From: Natrialbaceae archaeon
GTDB taxonomy: Archaea > Halobacteriota > Halobacteria > Halobacteriales > Natrialbaceae
NCBI GenBank assembly: GCA_003552325.1
Contig: PUKM01000051.1
Span: forward strand, 1 to 12,272
DNA length: 12,272 bases
Reading direction: 5' to 3'
Below, in pieces: positions 1 through 6,950 of the stretch (its first letter is position 1; each line of letters starts with the position of its first letter). Both the position numbers and the translations under genes were made by a program. The notes under the pieces were generated by a model, which had not been told where the DNA came from, ran no database searches, and saw only the letters and a program-made list of their open reading frames with translations.

Positions 1-1173
1 GTCGGCCTCGAGTGTATCGACTGTGGCGAGCACGTCGACGCCGAAATGGGCACCCACCGGTGTCCCGACTGCGATGGGATTCTCGATCCGACATACGACT
101 ACGACGCGATCGATCTCACCCGCGAAGCACTCACACAGCGACCGTTCGACTCGATGTGGCGCTACGAAGAACTGTTACCCTTCCCCCGATCGGCCGCCGT
201 GACGATGGACGAGGGCGCAACGCCACTGATCGAATGTGAGAAGCTCACAGACCAACTTGGGGTCGGCCGTGTCGTATTTAAAGATGAAGGGCGCAACCCG
301 ACGGGAACGTTCAAAGACAGAGGACAGACCGTCGCGGTAACCGCCGCTACCCAACACGACGCTGGCGATATCGCACTCGCCTCAGCAGGAAACGCCGGCC
401 AGGCCGCTGCCGCCTACGCGGGCCGCGCGGATATCGAGGCTCACGTCTTCTTGCCCGCTCGAGCGGGGTTCACGATGAAGGCGATGACCAACGTCCACGG
501 CGGGGACCTTACCGTCGTTGGGGGCCGGATCACCGATGCCGGTAGCGCCTACGCCGACGCGATGGACGAACACGAGGACTGGTACTCGGTCAAAACCTTC
601 GTTACCCCCTACCGCCACGAGGGGAAAAAGACGATGCTCTATGAGATCATCGAACAACTCGAGTGGGAAGTCCCCGACGCGATCGTTTACCCGACTGGTG
701 GCGGAGTGGGTATCGTCGGGATGTACAAGGCCGCCCGGGAATTCAAGGAACTCGGTCTCATCGACGAACTGCCCGCCTTCTATGCTGCACAAGCCACCGG
801 CTGTCAGCCGATCGTCGAGGCGTTCGAGGCGGGAAGAGACCGCCACGATCCCGTCGAATACCCCGACACCATCTGTGGCGGGATCGAAATCCCCGACCCG
901 GGAGCCAGTCCGTGGATCCTCGAGGCACTCCGTGCAACCAATGGCGGTGCCGTCGCCACCGACGACGAGGAGATTCTCGAGGCGGCGATCGCCGTCGCAA
1001 AGGGTGAAGGCCTCGAGATGGCCCCAACGTGTGCCGCTGCGGCGAGTGGAGCCTGGGAACTCCGCGATCGTGGCGAGTTCGACGAAGACGACACAGTCGT
1101 CATCCTCAACACGGGCACTGGAAACAAAGATGCAGACGTGTTACGAAGTCATCTTATGGGGAAAGGAATCTGA
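1..1173 (+). CDS. thrC: Threonine synthase-family PLP enzyme, 5' end outside the window
   Basis: Predicted to convert O-phosphohomoserine to threonine in the cytoplasm (fold type II PLP enzyme). The reading frame is open from base 1, so the start lies upstream; 390 residues are visible. The N-terminal end carries a zinc-ribbon pattern, CIDCG then CPDC, common in archaeal threonine synthases. The PLP lysine is in NPTGTFKDRG (codon 313-315). The motifs SAGNAG, PTGGGVG (cofactor phosphate loop) and a C-terminal NTGTGNK follow in the usual order. It ends in TGA, converging on the small membrane-protein gene 35 nt away. Haloarchaea often carry several thrC paralogues, so this copy could have a different substrate. 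The fold-type II PLP assignment is firm; the exact substrate is less so. Confidence 0.88.
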   Translation, partial: VGLECIDCGEHVDAEMGTHRCPDCDGILDPTYDYDAIDLTREALTQRPFDSMWRYEELLPFPRSAAVTMDEGATPLIECEKLTDQLGVGRVVFKDEGRNPTGTFKDRGQTVAVTAATQHDAGDIALASAGNAGQAAAAYAGRADIEAHVFLPARAGFTMKAMTNVHGGDLTVVGGRITDAGSAYADAMDEHEDWYSVKTFVTPYRHEGKKTMLYEIIEQLEWEVPDAIVYPTGGGVGIVGMYKAAREFKELGLIDELPAFYAAQATGCQPIVEAFEAGRDRHDPVEYPDTICGGIEIPDPGASPWILEALRATNGGAVATDDEEILEAAIAVAKGEGLEMAPTCAAAASGAWELRDRGEFDEDDTVVILNTGTGNKDADVLRSHLMGKGI

Positions 1174-1208
1174 GGGTGGACGAGAGTACTACACTGTCAC
1201 CCCACAAC

Positions 1209-1508
1209 TCAGTCGACGTGTAACGAATACGCGATAACCCCGAACCCGACGAGGACGAGCAGACTCTCGATGAGGATCCCGGCGGCGAGTGACACCTCGA
1301 GCAGTTCGAACATGAGGCCCGCGAGTGCGACCCCGAGGGTGACGGTGCCGAACCCGGCTGCGAGTAGCCCGAGTTCGCGCCTGCGCGTTCGTCGGTACGC
1401 TTTGAATGTGAAGTACGTAATAACTCCGCCGAGGATGAGAATCAAGGTTTTCACGACGGCGAGCGCGATTGTGAGTTCGATGCCGCCAGCAGCGGTATGT
1501 GGACTCAT
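1209..1508 (-). CDS. Small three-helix membrane protein, unknown function
   Basis: A 99-residue hydrophobic protein with three predicted membrane helices at about 10-35, 46-68 and 73-95. A strongly basic loop (AYRRTRRRE, about 37-45) after helix 1 should lie on the cytoplasmic side by the positive-inside rule. Its ATG overlaps the TGA of the upstream winged-helix gene (ATGA, 1505-1508), so the two are almost certainly translated from one message. From memory it resembles a conserved haloarchaeal family labelled DUF7521, often next to a helix-turn-helix gene; I could not check this. No catalytic motif is visible. One inference is that it is a membrane partner or target of the regulator. Confidence 0.8.
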   Translation of the reverse strand: MSPHTAAGGIELTIALAVVKTLILILGGVITYFTFKAYRRTRRRELGLLAAGFGTVTLGVALAGLMFELLEVSLAAGILIESLLVLVGFGVIAYSLHVD

Positions 1509-1882
1509 AATTCCTCTCGCACCTCCGACCAGAGATCGGCCACGCGCTCGTCAGTCGTTCGTGCCGGACGATCGACGGTAACCGTCAACGAACGGTCCGC
1601 ATCCAGACCGATCGTGATCTCGGTAAACGCGATCGAATACTTGCTCGCGTGGTGGCCGTCGGCACGGATTTCGGTTGACTCCTCGAGCAAGCTTGCCTCG
1701 GTCAGTAACTCGAGTTTACGGTACAACGTCGACTGCGGAATTGCGCAGATTTCATTGAGTTGGGCAGCGGTCATTGGTTCCTCGAGGTGGCGGAGTATGG
1801 TTCGACAGTCCGGATCATCCAGGGCTCCACAAATCTCCTCGGCAGAGAGCTCCGATTCCGAGGCGTGTGGGTCCCGAGCCAT
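1505..1882 (-). CDS. Winged-helix (ArsR-like) transcriptional regulator
   Basis: A 125-residue acidic cytoplasmic protein. Residues 17-66 fit a helix-turn-helix: DPDCRTILRHL, then MTAAQLNEICAIP, then the recognition helix QSTLYRKLELLTEASLL. A wing with the basic, histidine-rich turn ADGHHASKY follows at about 70-89. The C-terminal part (90-125) is a short beta segment and an amphipathic helix, possibly for dimerisation. No metal-binding CxC motif of classical ArsR sensors is seen, so the signal is unknown. It lies 60 nt downstream of the ADTH synthase gene, with T-tracts between them that suggest a separate transcript. A weak TATA-like ACTAAAGC (about 1908-1915, minus strand) lies near the expected distance from the ATG. 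It overlaps the downstream membrane-protein gene by 4 nt. Confidence 0.85.
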   Translation of the reverse strand: MARDPHASESELSAEEICGALDDPDCRTILRHLEEPMTAAQLNEICAIPQSTLYRKLELLTEASLLEESTEIRADGHHASKYSIAFTEITIGLDADRSLTVTVDRPARTTDERVADLWSEVREEL

Positions 1883-1928
1883 TCAGCGGAGGATTCGAAG
1901 ACTCGGGCTTTAGTCCCATCGATCCACG

Positions 1929-1942
1929 TAAAACGCTTAAAA
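1929..1942 (-). terminator. Possible T-rich terminator after the ADTH synthase gene
   Basis: On the minus strand, immediately after the TAA stop at 1943-1945, the sequence reads TTTTAAGCGTTTTAC. Two T4 tracts in an otherwise GC-rich region fit archaeal termination at U-rich tracts. There is no strong stem-loop, so this is a tentative call. Confidence 0.35.
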
Positions 1943-2737
1943 TTAGACTTCGACAGCCAGTCCGCTACGCTCGAGTGCATCCTCGACAGCGAGGTCGTCG
2001 TGGACCACGCCGGCGACAGCCCGCGCGATGCCTTCCGGATTTTCGTGCTGGAAGATCGATCGTCCCATCGAAACGCCAGCGCCGCCAGCGTCCATCGCCC
2101 CGCGGACCATCTCGAGTGTCTCACGGTCCGTGCCACGGGAACCTCCGGCGATGACGACCGGCAGACGAGTGGACTCGACGACGTGCTCGAAGCTCTCGGC
2201 GTCGCCGCTGTATCCCGTTTTCACGAGATCAGCGCCGACTTCCTCGGCGAGACGAACCGCGTGACCCAGTGCCGTTGGATCGTCTCCGTCGACGTCCGGT
2301 CCACGAGCGTACGCCATCGCCAGGACGGGGATACCATAGACGGCGGCGGCGGCTGTCAGCCGCGAGAGGTCCTCGAGTTGGCGTGGCTCGTACGTAGAGC
2401 CGACGTTGATGTGGAGTGAGACAGCATCAGCCCCCGCTCGGATCGCTTCCTCGACGGTTGCCGTCATCCGCTTATCGTTTTCGTCCGGGCCAATCGTCGT
2501 CGAAGCGTTCACGTGCACGATGTAGCCCTTCCCGTTTTTGTTGGGATGGACACGTGGTGCGATCCCCTTCTGTGTGAGCACCGAATCCGCCCCGCCGCGG
2601 GTGACCGCGTCGATCGTCGATTCGATTGTTTTGAGTCCCGTCACGGCCCCCATCGTAATCCCGTGGTCCATCGGGACGATAACGTAGTTGCCGTCTGTGC
2701 CGATTCGGTCGAGTCGTGCGTCGAGTCCTGGCGTCAT
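1943..2737 (-). CDS. aroA': 2-amino-3,7-dideoxy-D-threo-hept-6-ulosonate (ADTH) synthase
   Basis: A class I aldolase-type TIM barrel of 264 residues. In archaea lacking DAHP synthase this family (Methanocaldococcus MJ0400 type) makes ADTH from aspartate semialdehyde and a sugar-phosphate donor, the first step toward dehydroquinate and the aromatic amino acids. Visible motifs are VPMDHG with the acid-base Asp (about 24), MAYARG (about 142-146), DLVKTGY with the Schiff-base Lys (about 173), IAGGSRG, and the phosphate loop VSMGRSIF. I chose the ATG at 2737: it gives the family's usual N-terminus and length, whereas the frame opens 31 residues further upstream into trpA and that extension is not conserved-looking. 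It lies 31 nt after trpA on the same strand, so it is probably part of the trp message. A plain fructose-bisphosphate aldolase role is the alternative. Confidence 0.87.
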   Translation of the reverse strand: MTPGLDARLDRIGTDGNYVIVPMDHGITMGAVTGLKTIESTIDAVTRGGADSVLTQKGIAPRVHPNKNGKGYIVHVNASTTIGPDENDKRMTATVEEAIRAGADAVSLHINVGSTYEPRQLEDLSRLTAAAAVYGIPVLAMAYARGPDVDGDDPTALGHAVRLAEEVGADLVKTGYSGDAESFEHVVESTRLPVVIAGGSRGTDRETLEMVRGAMDAGGAGVSMGRSIFQHENPEGIARAVAGVVHDDLAVEDALERSGLAVEV

Positions 2738-2768
2738 AGTATAATGAGAGTGTCTAACAAACTGCTGG

Positions 2769-3623
2769 TTATGGCTGTTCTGGTTCCGGTACATTTCCGT
2801 CCGCCGCCGCACCACGGGCCGCCCCGTCAACGAGTTCGCGGGCTCGCGTTTCGAGTGCTGCAGCCGTCTCCTCGACGGCGGCTCCCGACGCGTGACCGTC
2901 GGCGACGATATCGATCAGTGCGCTGCCGACGATGATCCCGTCCGCGCCGGCCGCAACGATTCGCTCGGCGTGGTCGCCGGTTTTGATCCCGAAACCAACC
3001 GCTTTGGGGACGTCGTAGCCGGCGAGTCGCTCGAGAGTCGCGCCCGTCTGGTCGGAGACGTCATCGCGCGCCCCGGTCGTGCCGAGACGAGCCTGGACGT
3101 AGACGTAGCCCGACACCCGATCCATCATCCGCTCGAGGCGCTCGCCCCGGGTCGTCGGGGCGACGATGAAGATCAGGTCGAGGCCGAACTCGTCACACGC
3201 CGCCCGCAACGGATCGGCCTCCTCCGCAGGGAGATCCGGAACGACGAATCCCTCGATGCCGACCGCTGCGGCACGCTCGACGAAGGGGCGTGGTCCCTCC
3301 TCGCCCGTCCCGTACTGGTAAATGAGGTTGTAGTAGGTCATACAGACCAGTGAGGCTTCGACTTCGAGGTCCTCGACGAACTCGAAAAACCGCTCGGGCG
3401 TCATGCCGCCCTCGAGTGCCCGGACGATGGCCTCCTGAATCGTCGGCCCTTCGGCGATCGGTTCCGAAAACGGGAGACCGAGTTCGATAATGTCCGCGCC
3501 CCCGCGGTCAAGGGCTTCGACGTACTCGAGGGAGGCCTCATAACTCGGGTCTCCAGCGGCGAGATAGGGAATAAACGCGGGGCCATCAGCGAAGGCGTCC
3601 GCGATCGTCGATCGATCGCTCAT
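2769..3623 (-). CDS. trpA: Tryptophan synthase alpha subunit
   Basis: Cleaves indole-3-glycerol phosphate to indole and glyceraldehyde-3-phosphate, passing indole to TrpB through a tunnel. It is a 284-residue TIM barrel, slightly longer than E. coli TrpA (268) because of an acidic and Ala-rich C-terminal tail. The signature IELGLPFSEP contains catalytic Glu47 (E. coli Glu49). The second catalytic acid, Asp60 in E. coli, is Glu58 here, in IAEGPTIQ. Other conserved segments are MTYYNLI, VVPDLPAEE, FIVAPTT, the flexible loop ARLGTTGA, and the phosphate loops GFGIKT and IVGSAL. The ATG (3621-3623) overlaps the trpB stop by 4 nt, implying coupled translation. Together with trpB and trpC the assignment is secure. 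Confidence 0.96.
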   Translation of the reverse strand: MSDRSTIADAFADGPAFIPYLAAGDPSYEASLEYVEALDRGGADIIELGLPFSEPIAEGPTIQEAIVRALEGGMTPERFFEFVEDLEVEASLVCMTYYNLIYQYGTGEEGPRPFVERAAAVGIEGFVVPDLPAEEADPLRAACDEFGLDLIFIVAPTTRGERLERMMDRVSGYVYVQARLGTTGARDDVSDQTGATLERLAGYDVPKAVGFGIKTGDHAERIVAAGADGIIVGSALIDIVADGHASGAAVEETAAALETRARELVDGAARGAAADGNVPEPEQP

Positions 3624-4924
3624 CGAAGCCCCCCATCGAAGACCGACATATCAGGTGCGGCCTCGAGGCCCATCTCCGCGGTTTTCTCGATGACGGTCTC
3701 GAGGTCCTTGTCGCCACGTCCGGAGACGTTGACGACGATCGTTTCACCCAGGGGATCGTCGTCGATAGCACCGTCCTCAGCACAGACCTCGTGCAGATAG
3801 CCGAAGGCGTGGGCCGTCTCGAGCGCCGGGATGATCCCTTCCTCGGTCGACAGTCGGTGGAATCCTTCGAGGGCGACACGATCGCCGACGTTCACCGGGG
3901 TGACACGCCCCGTCTCGACGAGGTGTGCGAGTTCGGGGCCGACACCGGCGTAGTCGAGACCCGCCGACACGCTGTGTGATTCCATGATCTGACCGTGTGA
4001 GTCCTGCAATAGAGTGGTCCGTGCTCCGTGGAGGACGCCTTCATCGCCGGTCGACAGCGTCGCCGAGTTCGGGGCGACACCGGCGGCCTCGTCCACCTCG
4101 AGTGAGGAGCCACCGGCCTCGACGGCGAGCAGCGAGACATCCTCGTCGGGGATGAAGTGGTGAAACGCACCCATGGTGTTCGACCCGCCGCCTGCACACG
4201 CAACAACGGCGTCGGGGAGGTCACCGAGGCGGTCGAGACACTGCTCGCGTGCTTCCTCGGAGATGACTGCATGAAAGTCCCGGACCATCGCCGGGAACGG
4301 GTGTGGGCCGACGATCGAACCGATGACGTAGTGGGTGTGCTCGACCGTACGCGACCAGTCACGCATCGTTTCGGAGATAGCCTCCTTGAGCGTCCCTCGT
4401 CCGGCATCGACGGGGTTCACGTCCGCGCCGTTGATTCGCATGCGGAAGACGTTCGGCCGCTGGCGGTTCACGTCCGTCCGTCCCATGTAAATCTCACAGG
4501 GCATGTCGAGGTGGGCCGCAGCCATCGCCGTCGCCGTGCCGTGTTGGCCCGCGCCGGTTTCGGCAATGATCCGCTCTTTGCCCATGTACTTCGCGAGCAG
4601 GACCTGTCCGAGAGCGTTGTTCAGTTTGTGTGCGCCCCCGTGCAGGAGGTCCTCCCGCTTGAGGTAGACCTCGCGGTCGTATCGTTCGCTCAGTCGATCC
4701 GCGCGCTGTAATGGGATGGGTCGGCCACCGAAATCGGCCAATCGGGCGCGGAACTCGTCCATAAATCCGTCCTCGTTCTCGAGCACGTATCGACCGTAGG
4801 CATCCTCGAGTTCCTCGAGTGCCGGCATCAGTGCCTCGGGCACGTACTGGCCGCCGAAGCGGCCGAAGCTGCCATCTGGTCGATCTGTTCGTCCTGGTTT
4901 CGTCGTTTGTGTCGGATCAGTCAT
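3620..4924 (-). CDS. trpB: Tryptophan synthase beta subunit
   Basis: PLP enzyme that joins indole (from TrpA) with L-serine to give L-tryptophan. It has 434 residues, with the TrpB1-type start GSFGRFGGQYVPE near residue 18. The PLP lysine is in GGAHKLNN (Lys100, E. coli Lys87). The catalytic Glu is in AETGAGQHG (Glu122). CAGGGSN (245-249) holds the PLP phosphate, and SGRGDKD closes the active site near the C-terminus. I chose the ATG at 4924: the frame extends 53 codons further, but that stretch lies inside trpC, is rich in Arg and Ser like a shadow frame, and would precede the normal N-terminus. With this start it overlaps trpC by 8 nt (4917-4924) and trpA by 4 nt. Confidence 0.96.
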   Translation of the reverse strand: MTDPTQTTKPGRTDRPDGSFGRFGGQYVPEALMPALEELEDAYGRYVLENEDGFMDEFRARLADFGGRPIPLQRADRLSERYDREVYLKREDLLHGGAHKLNNALGQVLLAKYMGKERIIAETGAGQHGTATAMAAAHLDMPCEIYMGRTDVNRQRPNVFRMRINGADVNPVDAGRGTLKEAISETMRDWSRTVEHTHYVIGSIVGPHPFPAMVRDFHAVISEEAREQCLDRLGDLPDAVVACAGGGSNTMGAFHHFIPDEDVSLLAVEAGGSSLEVDEAAGVAPNSATLSTGDEGVLHGARTTLLQDSHGQIMESHSVSAGLDYAGVGPELAHLVETGRVTPVNVGDRVALEGFHRLSTEEGIIPALETAHAFGYLHEVCAEDGAIDDDPLGETIVVNVSGRGDKDLETVIEKTAEMGLEAAPDMSVFDGGLR

Positions 4925-5705
4925 CGGTGGGTGTCGCCTGTGTGAGTGTCTCTGTGTTCGTTCGGACGTCGCCTTCGGTCTCGCCCGCGTGGTCCATGAT
5001 CGCGCTCCCGACCAGCAAGGCGTCCGCGCCGGCTTCGCGCATCCGTCGGACGTCAACCGGCGTCGAGATACCGCTTTCGGCAATGGCGGTGACGTCGTCC
5101 GGAATGTCGGGTGCGACCCGCTCGAAGGTTTCGAGATCTACCTCGAGTTTGGCCAGGTCACGGTTGTTGACGCCGATGATCGTCGCACCGGCCTCGAGCG
5201 CCGTCTCGAGTTCGTTCTCGTCGTGGACTTCGACGAGTACCTGAAACCCACGGTCACGGGCAGCCGTGAGCAAGGCCTCGAGGTCGTCGACGAAACGGGC
5301 GATGAGCAACACGAGATCGGCTTCGACGGCGTCGAGTTGGGATTCCTCGAGGATGAAGTCCTTTCGGAGGACGGGAACGTCGACGGCCGCGCGGACGGCC
5401 TCGAGTGCCTCGGGTGACCCACCGAAGTGGACGGGTTCGGTGAGGACGGAAATCGCACTGGCCCCACCGGCGACCATCTCCCGTGCGAGCGTGGCTGGAT
5501 CATCGGTTCGGTGACCCTCGCTCGTCGGACTCGTCGGCTTTACTTCGGCGATTATTGGCACTCGACCATCAGCGCGAGCGCGCTCGAGGGCATCCGAAAA
5601 CGAGCGTGGTTCGACGGTGAGCGGTCCCGTCTGTGGCCGTTCTCGGCTCCGTGCTGCCTCGAGGATCGATCGGACAGCCGGGGCGACCGACTCGGTTTGC
5701 TCCAT
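4917..5705 (-). CDS. trpC: Indole-3-glycerol-phosphate synthase
   Basis: Closes the indole ring of CdRP (carboxyphenylamino-deoxyribulose phosphate) to give indole-3-glycerol phosphate, the TrpA substrate. It is a 262-residue monofunctional TIM barrel, not fused to TrpF. All expected catalytic motifs are present: IIAEVKPTSP (Lys56), VLRKDFI (Lys115), VLVEVHDE (Glu159), GVNNRDL (Asn181), IAESGI (Glu210, Ser211), and the phosphate loop LLVGSAIM. It is the first gene of the trpCBA cluster. The TATA box centred about 26 nt before its ATG predicts a leaderless message, and a palindrome lies between the two, pointing to repressor control. The common haloarchaeal split of trpCBA from trpDFEG fits the absence of the other trp genes here. 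Confidence 0.96.
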   Translation of the reverse strand: MEQTESVAPAVRSILEAARSRERPQTGPLTVEPRSFSDALERARADGRVPIIAEVKPTSPTSEGHRTDDPATLAREMVAGGASAISVLTEPVHFGGSPEALEAVRAAVDVPVLRKDFILEESQLDAVEADLVLLIARFVDDLEALLTAARDRGFQVLVEVHDENELETALEAGATIIGVNNRDLAKLEVDLETFERVAPDIPDDVTAIAESGISTPVDVRRMREAGADALLVGSAIMDHAGETEGDVRTNTETLTQATPTDD

Positions 5706-5709
5706 TATC

Positions 5710-5723
5710 GTACATCAATGTAC
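5710..5723. promoter_or_regulatory. Candidate operator: 14-bp inverted repeat before trpC
   Basis: GTACATCAATGTAC is a perfect inverted repeat, arms GTACAT/ATGTAC with a 2-nt centre. It lies between the trpC TATA box and the trpC start codon, where a bound protein would block polymerase. The arm core resembles the TGTACA TRP box bound by TrpY in Methanothermobacter. The regulator here is not known. Confidence 0.55.
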
Positions 5724-5725
5724 TG

Positions 5726-5737
5726 ATTTATACATAA
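5726..5737 (-). promoter_or_regulatory. TATA box of the trpCBA promoter
   Basis: On the minus strand the sequence is TTATGTATAAAT, an AT-rich island in GC-rich DNA. Its centre is about 26 nt upstream of the trpC ATG (5705), the spacing typical of leaderless haloarchaeal transcripts. No Shine-Dalgarno sequence precedes trpC, which agrees. Confidence 0.65.
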
Positions 5738-5742
5738 GGCTT

Positions 5743-5762
5743 CCGGGATTGGACGGTCCCGG
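5743..5762. repeat. GC-rich inverted repeat in the trpC / peptidase divergent region
   Basis: CCGGGA and TCCCGG are perfect 6-nt arms around an 8-nt spacer. The repeat starts 6 nt upstream of the trpC TATA box and lies before the presumed promoter of the divergent peptidase gene. It could be an activator or regulator site, or chance in GC-rich DNA. Confidence 0.35.
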
Positions 5763-5815
5763 CACGCCCCACTGCTATCCACGCACTTATGGAATGTCCA
5801 GACAACCAGGTGCAT

Positions 5816-6883
5816 ATGTCCGACCTATCGTTCGATTTCGACTTACTGACCGACCTCACCGAAACCAGCGGCGTCCCCGGCTACGAAGATCGCATCCGGG
5901 ACCTCGTTATCGACGTCTTCGAGGAGAGCGTCGACGACATTCGCACCGACGCGATGGGGAACGTCGTCGGCACCCTCGAGGGCAGTTCCGAGTACTCGGT
6001 CGCCATTGCAGCCCACATGGACGAGATCGGGTTCATGGTCAAACACATTGCCGGCGAGGACGAAGGATTTGGCTACCTCCAACTCGACGCCCTCGGTGGC
6101 TGGGACGCACGCGTGCTCAAGGCCCAACGGGTGACGATCCACACCGAAGACGGCGACCTGCCCGGCATTATCGGTTCGCCACCACCACACACGCTGAGTG
6201 AGGAAGCGCGCGCAAAAACCCCCGAGGTCGAAGACGTCTACGTCGACACCGGCCTCGAGAAGGACGAACTCGAGGACCAGGTCTCAATCGGCGACCTCGT
6301 CACGATGGACCAGTCTACCGAGCGTGTCGGGGACACCGTCACCGGGAAGGCCCTCGACGACCGCGTCTGTCTGTTCGCCATGCTCGAGGCGGCCCGTCGG
6401 CTCGAGGAGCCGGACGTGACGATTCACTTCTGTGCGACCGTACAGGAAGAGGTCGGCCTCCGCGGCGCTCGTGCCCTCGGCGTCGACGTCGACCCGGACC
6501 TCGCACTGGCCCTCGACGTCACGGTTGCGAACGACGTTCCTGGCTTCGACGCCAGCAAGCACGTGACTCGCCTCGGTGATGGGACCGCCATCAAGCTCAA
6601 GGACTCGAGCGTCATCACCAGCCCGAAAGTCCACCGTCGCCTCCAGTCCGTCGCCGAAGAGGCAGAAATCGACTATCAGCTCGAGGTCCTCCCTGCAGGG
6701 GGCACCGACACGGCGGCCTTCCAGAACACCTACAGGGCCAAGCCCGTCGGCGCGATTTCGATCCCCACCCGATACCTCCACACCGTCACCGAGAGCGCAC
6801 ACGTCGACGACATCGCGGCGACGATCGACCTCCTGACGGCGTTCCTCGAGTCAGAGACCGGCGAGCACGACTACACGTACTGA
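5816..6883 (+). CDS. M42-family metallo-aminopeptidase (TET/endoglucanase M-like)
   Basis: Cytoplasmic zinc (or cobalt) aminopeptidase, in archaea usually a large tetrahedral assembly that trims peptides left by the proteasome. It has 355 residues, normal for the family. Metal ligands and catalytic residues are visible in order: AAHMDEIG (His67, Asp69), GKALDDRV (Asp181/182, bridging), TVQEEVGLRG (Glu211/212, catalytic base and ligand), LDVTVAND (Asp234) and TRYLHT (His322). The central PDZ-like dimerisation insert lies at about 75-165. I chose the ATG at 5816 over 5789: the encoded SDLSFDFDLL start is the usual family N-terminus, AGGTG lies just upstream (5808-5812), and a TTAT element about 26-29 nt upstream could drive a leaderless start. 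It is divergent from trpC. Confidence 0.93.
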   Translation: MSDLSFDFDLLTDLTETSGVPGYEDRIRDLVIDVFEESVDDIRTDAMGNVVGTLEGSSEYSVAIAAHMDEIGFMVKHIAGEDEGFGYLQLDALGGWDARVLKAQRVTIHTEDGDLPGIIGSPPPHTLSEEARAKTPEVEDVYVDTGLEKDELEDQVSIGDLVTMDQSTERVGDTVTGKALDDRVCLFAMLEAARRLEEPDVTIHFCATVQEEVGLRGARALGVDVDPDLALALDVTVANDVPGFDASKHVTRLGDGTAIKLKDSSVITSPKVHRRLQSVAEEAEIDYQLEVLPAGGTDTAAFQNTYRAKPVGAISIPTRYLHTVTESAHVDDIAATIDLLTAFLESETGEHDYTY

Positions 6884-6950
6884 TCGAGCAGGGATATTAG
6901 CGGAAAGTTCGAACCGAAGATTTCAGTATCGGTCGTTCCCAAGCACTGGT

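Noticed and set aside
382..846. A 154-codon minus-strand frame inside the threonine synthase gene
   Set aside because: It is antisense to a firmly identified enzyme and shows no family motif.
1174..1208. Possible terminator between thrC and the membrane-protein gene
   Set aside because: No T-tract and no convincing stem-loop on either strand.
1943..2737. Reading this gene as a glycolytic class I fructose-bisphosphate aldolase
   Set aside because: The sequence is in the same broad family, but its motifs and position behind trpCBA fit ADTH synthase better; the aldolase role stays a minor alternative.
2738..2830. N-terminal extension of ADTH synthase by 31 codons
   Set aside because: It overlaps the end of trpA and lacks family-like sequence; the ATG at 2737 starts the conserved protein.
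4925..5083. N-terminal extension of trpB by 53 codons
   Set aside because: It lies inside trpC, has an Arg/Ser-rich shadow-frame composition, and precedes the normal TrpB N-terminus; the ATG at 4924 gives the family length.
5789..5815. Earlier ATG of the M42 peptidase
   Set aside because: It overlaps the presumed promoter element and adds nine residues not typical of the family; the ATG at 5816 has AGGTG upstream.
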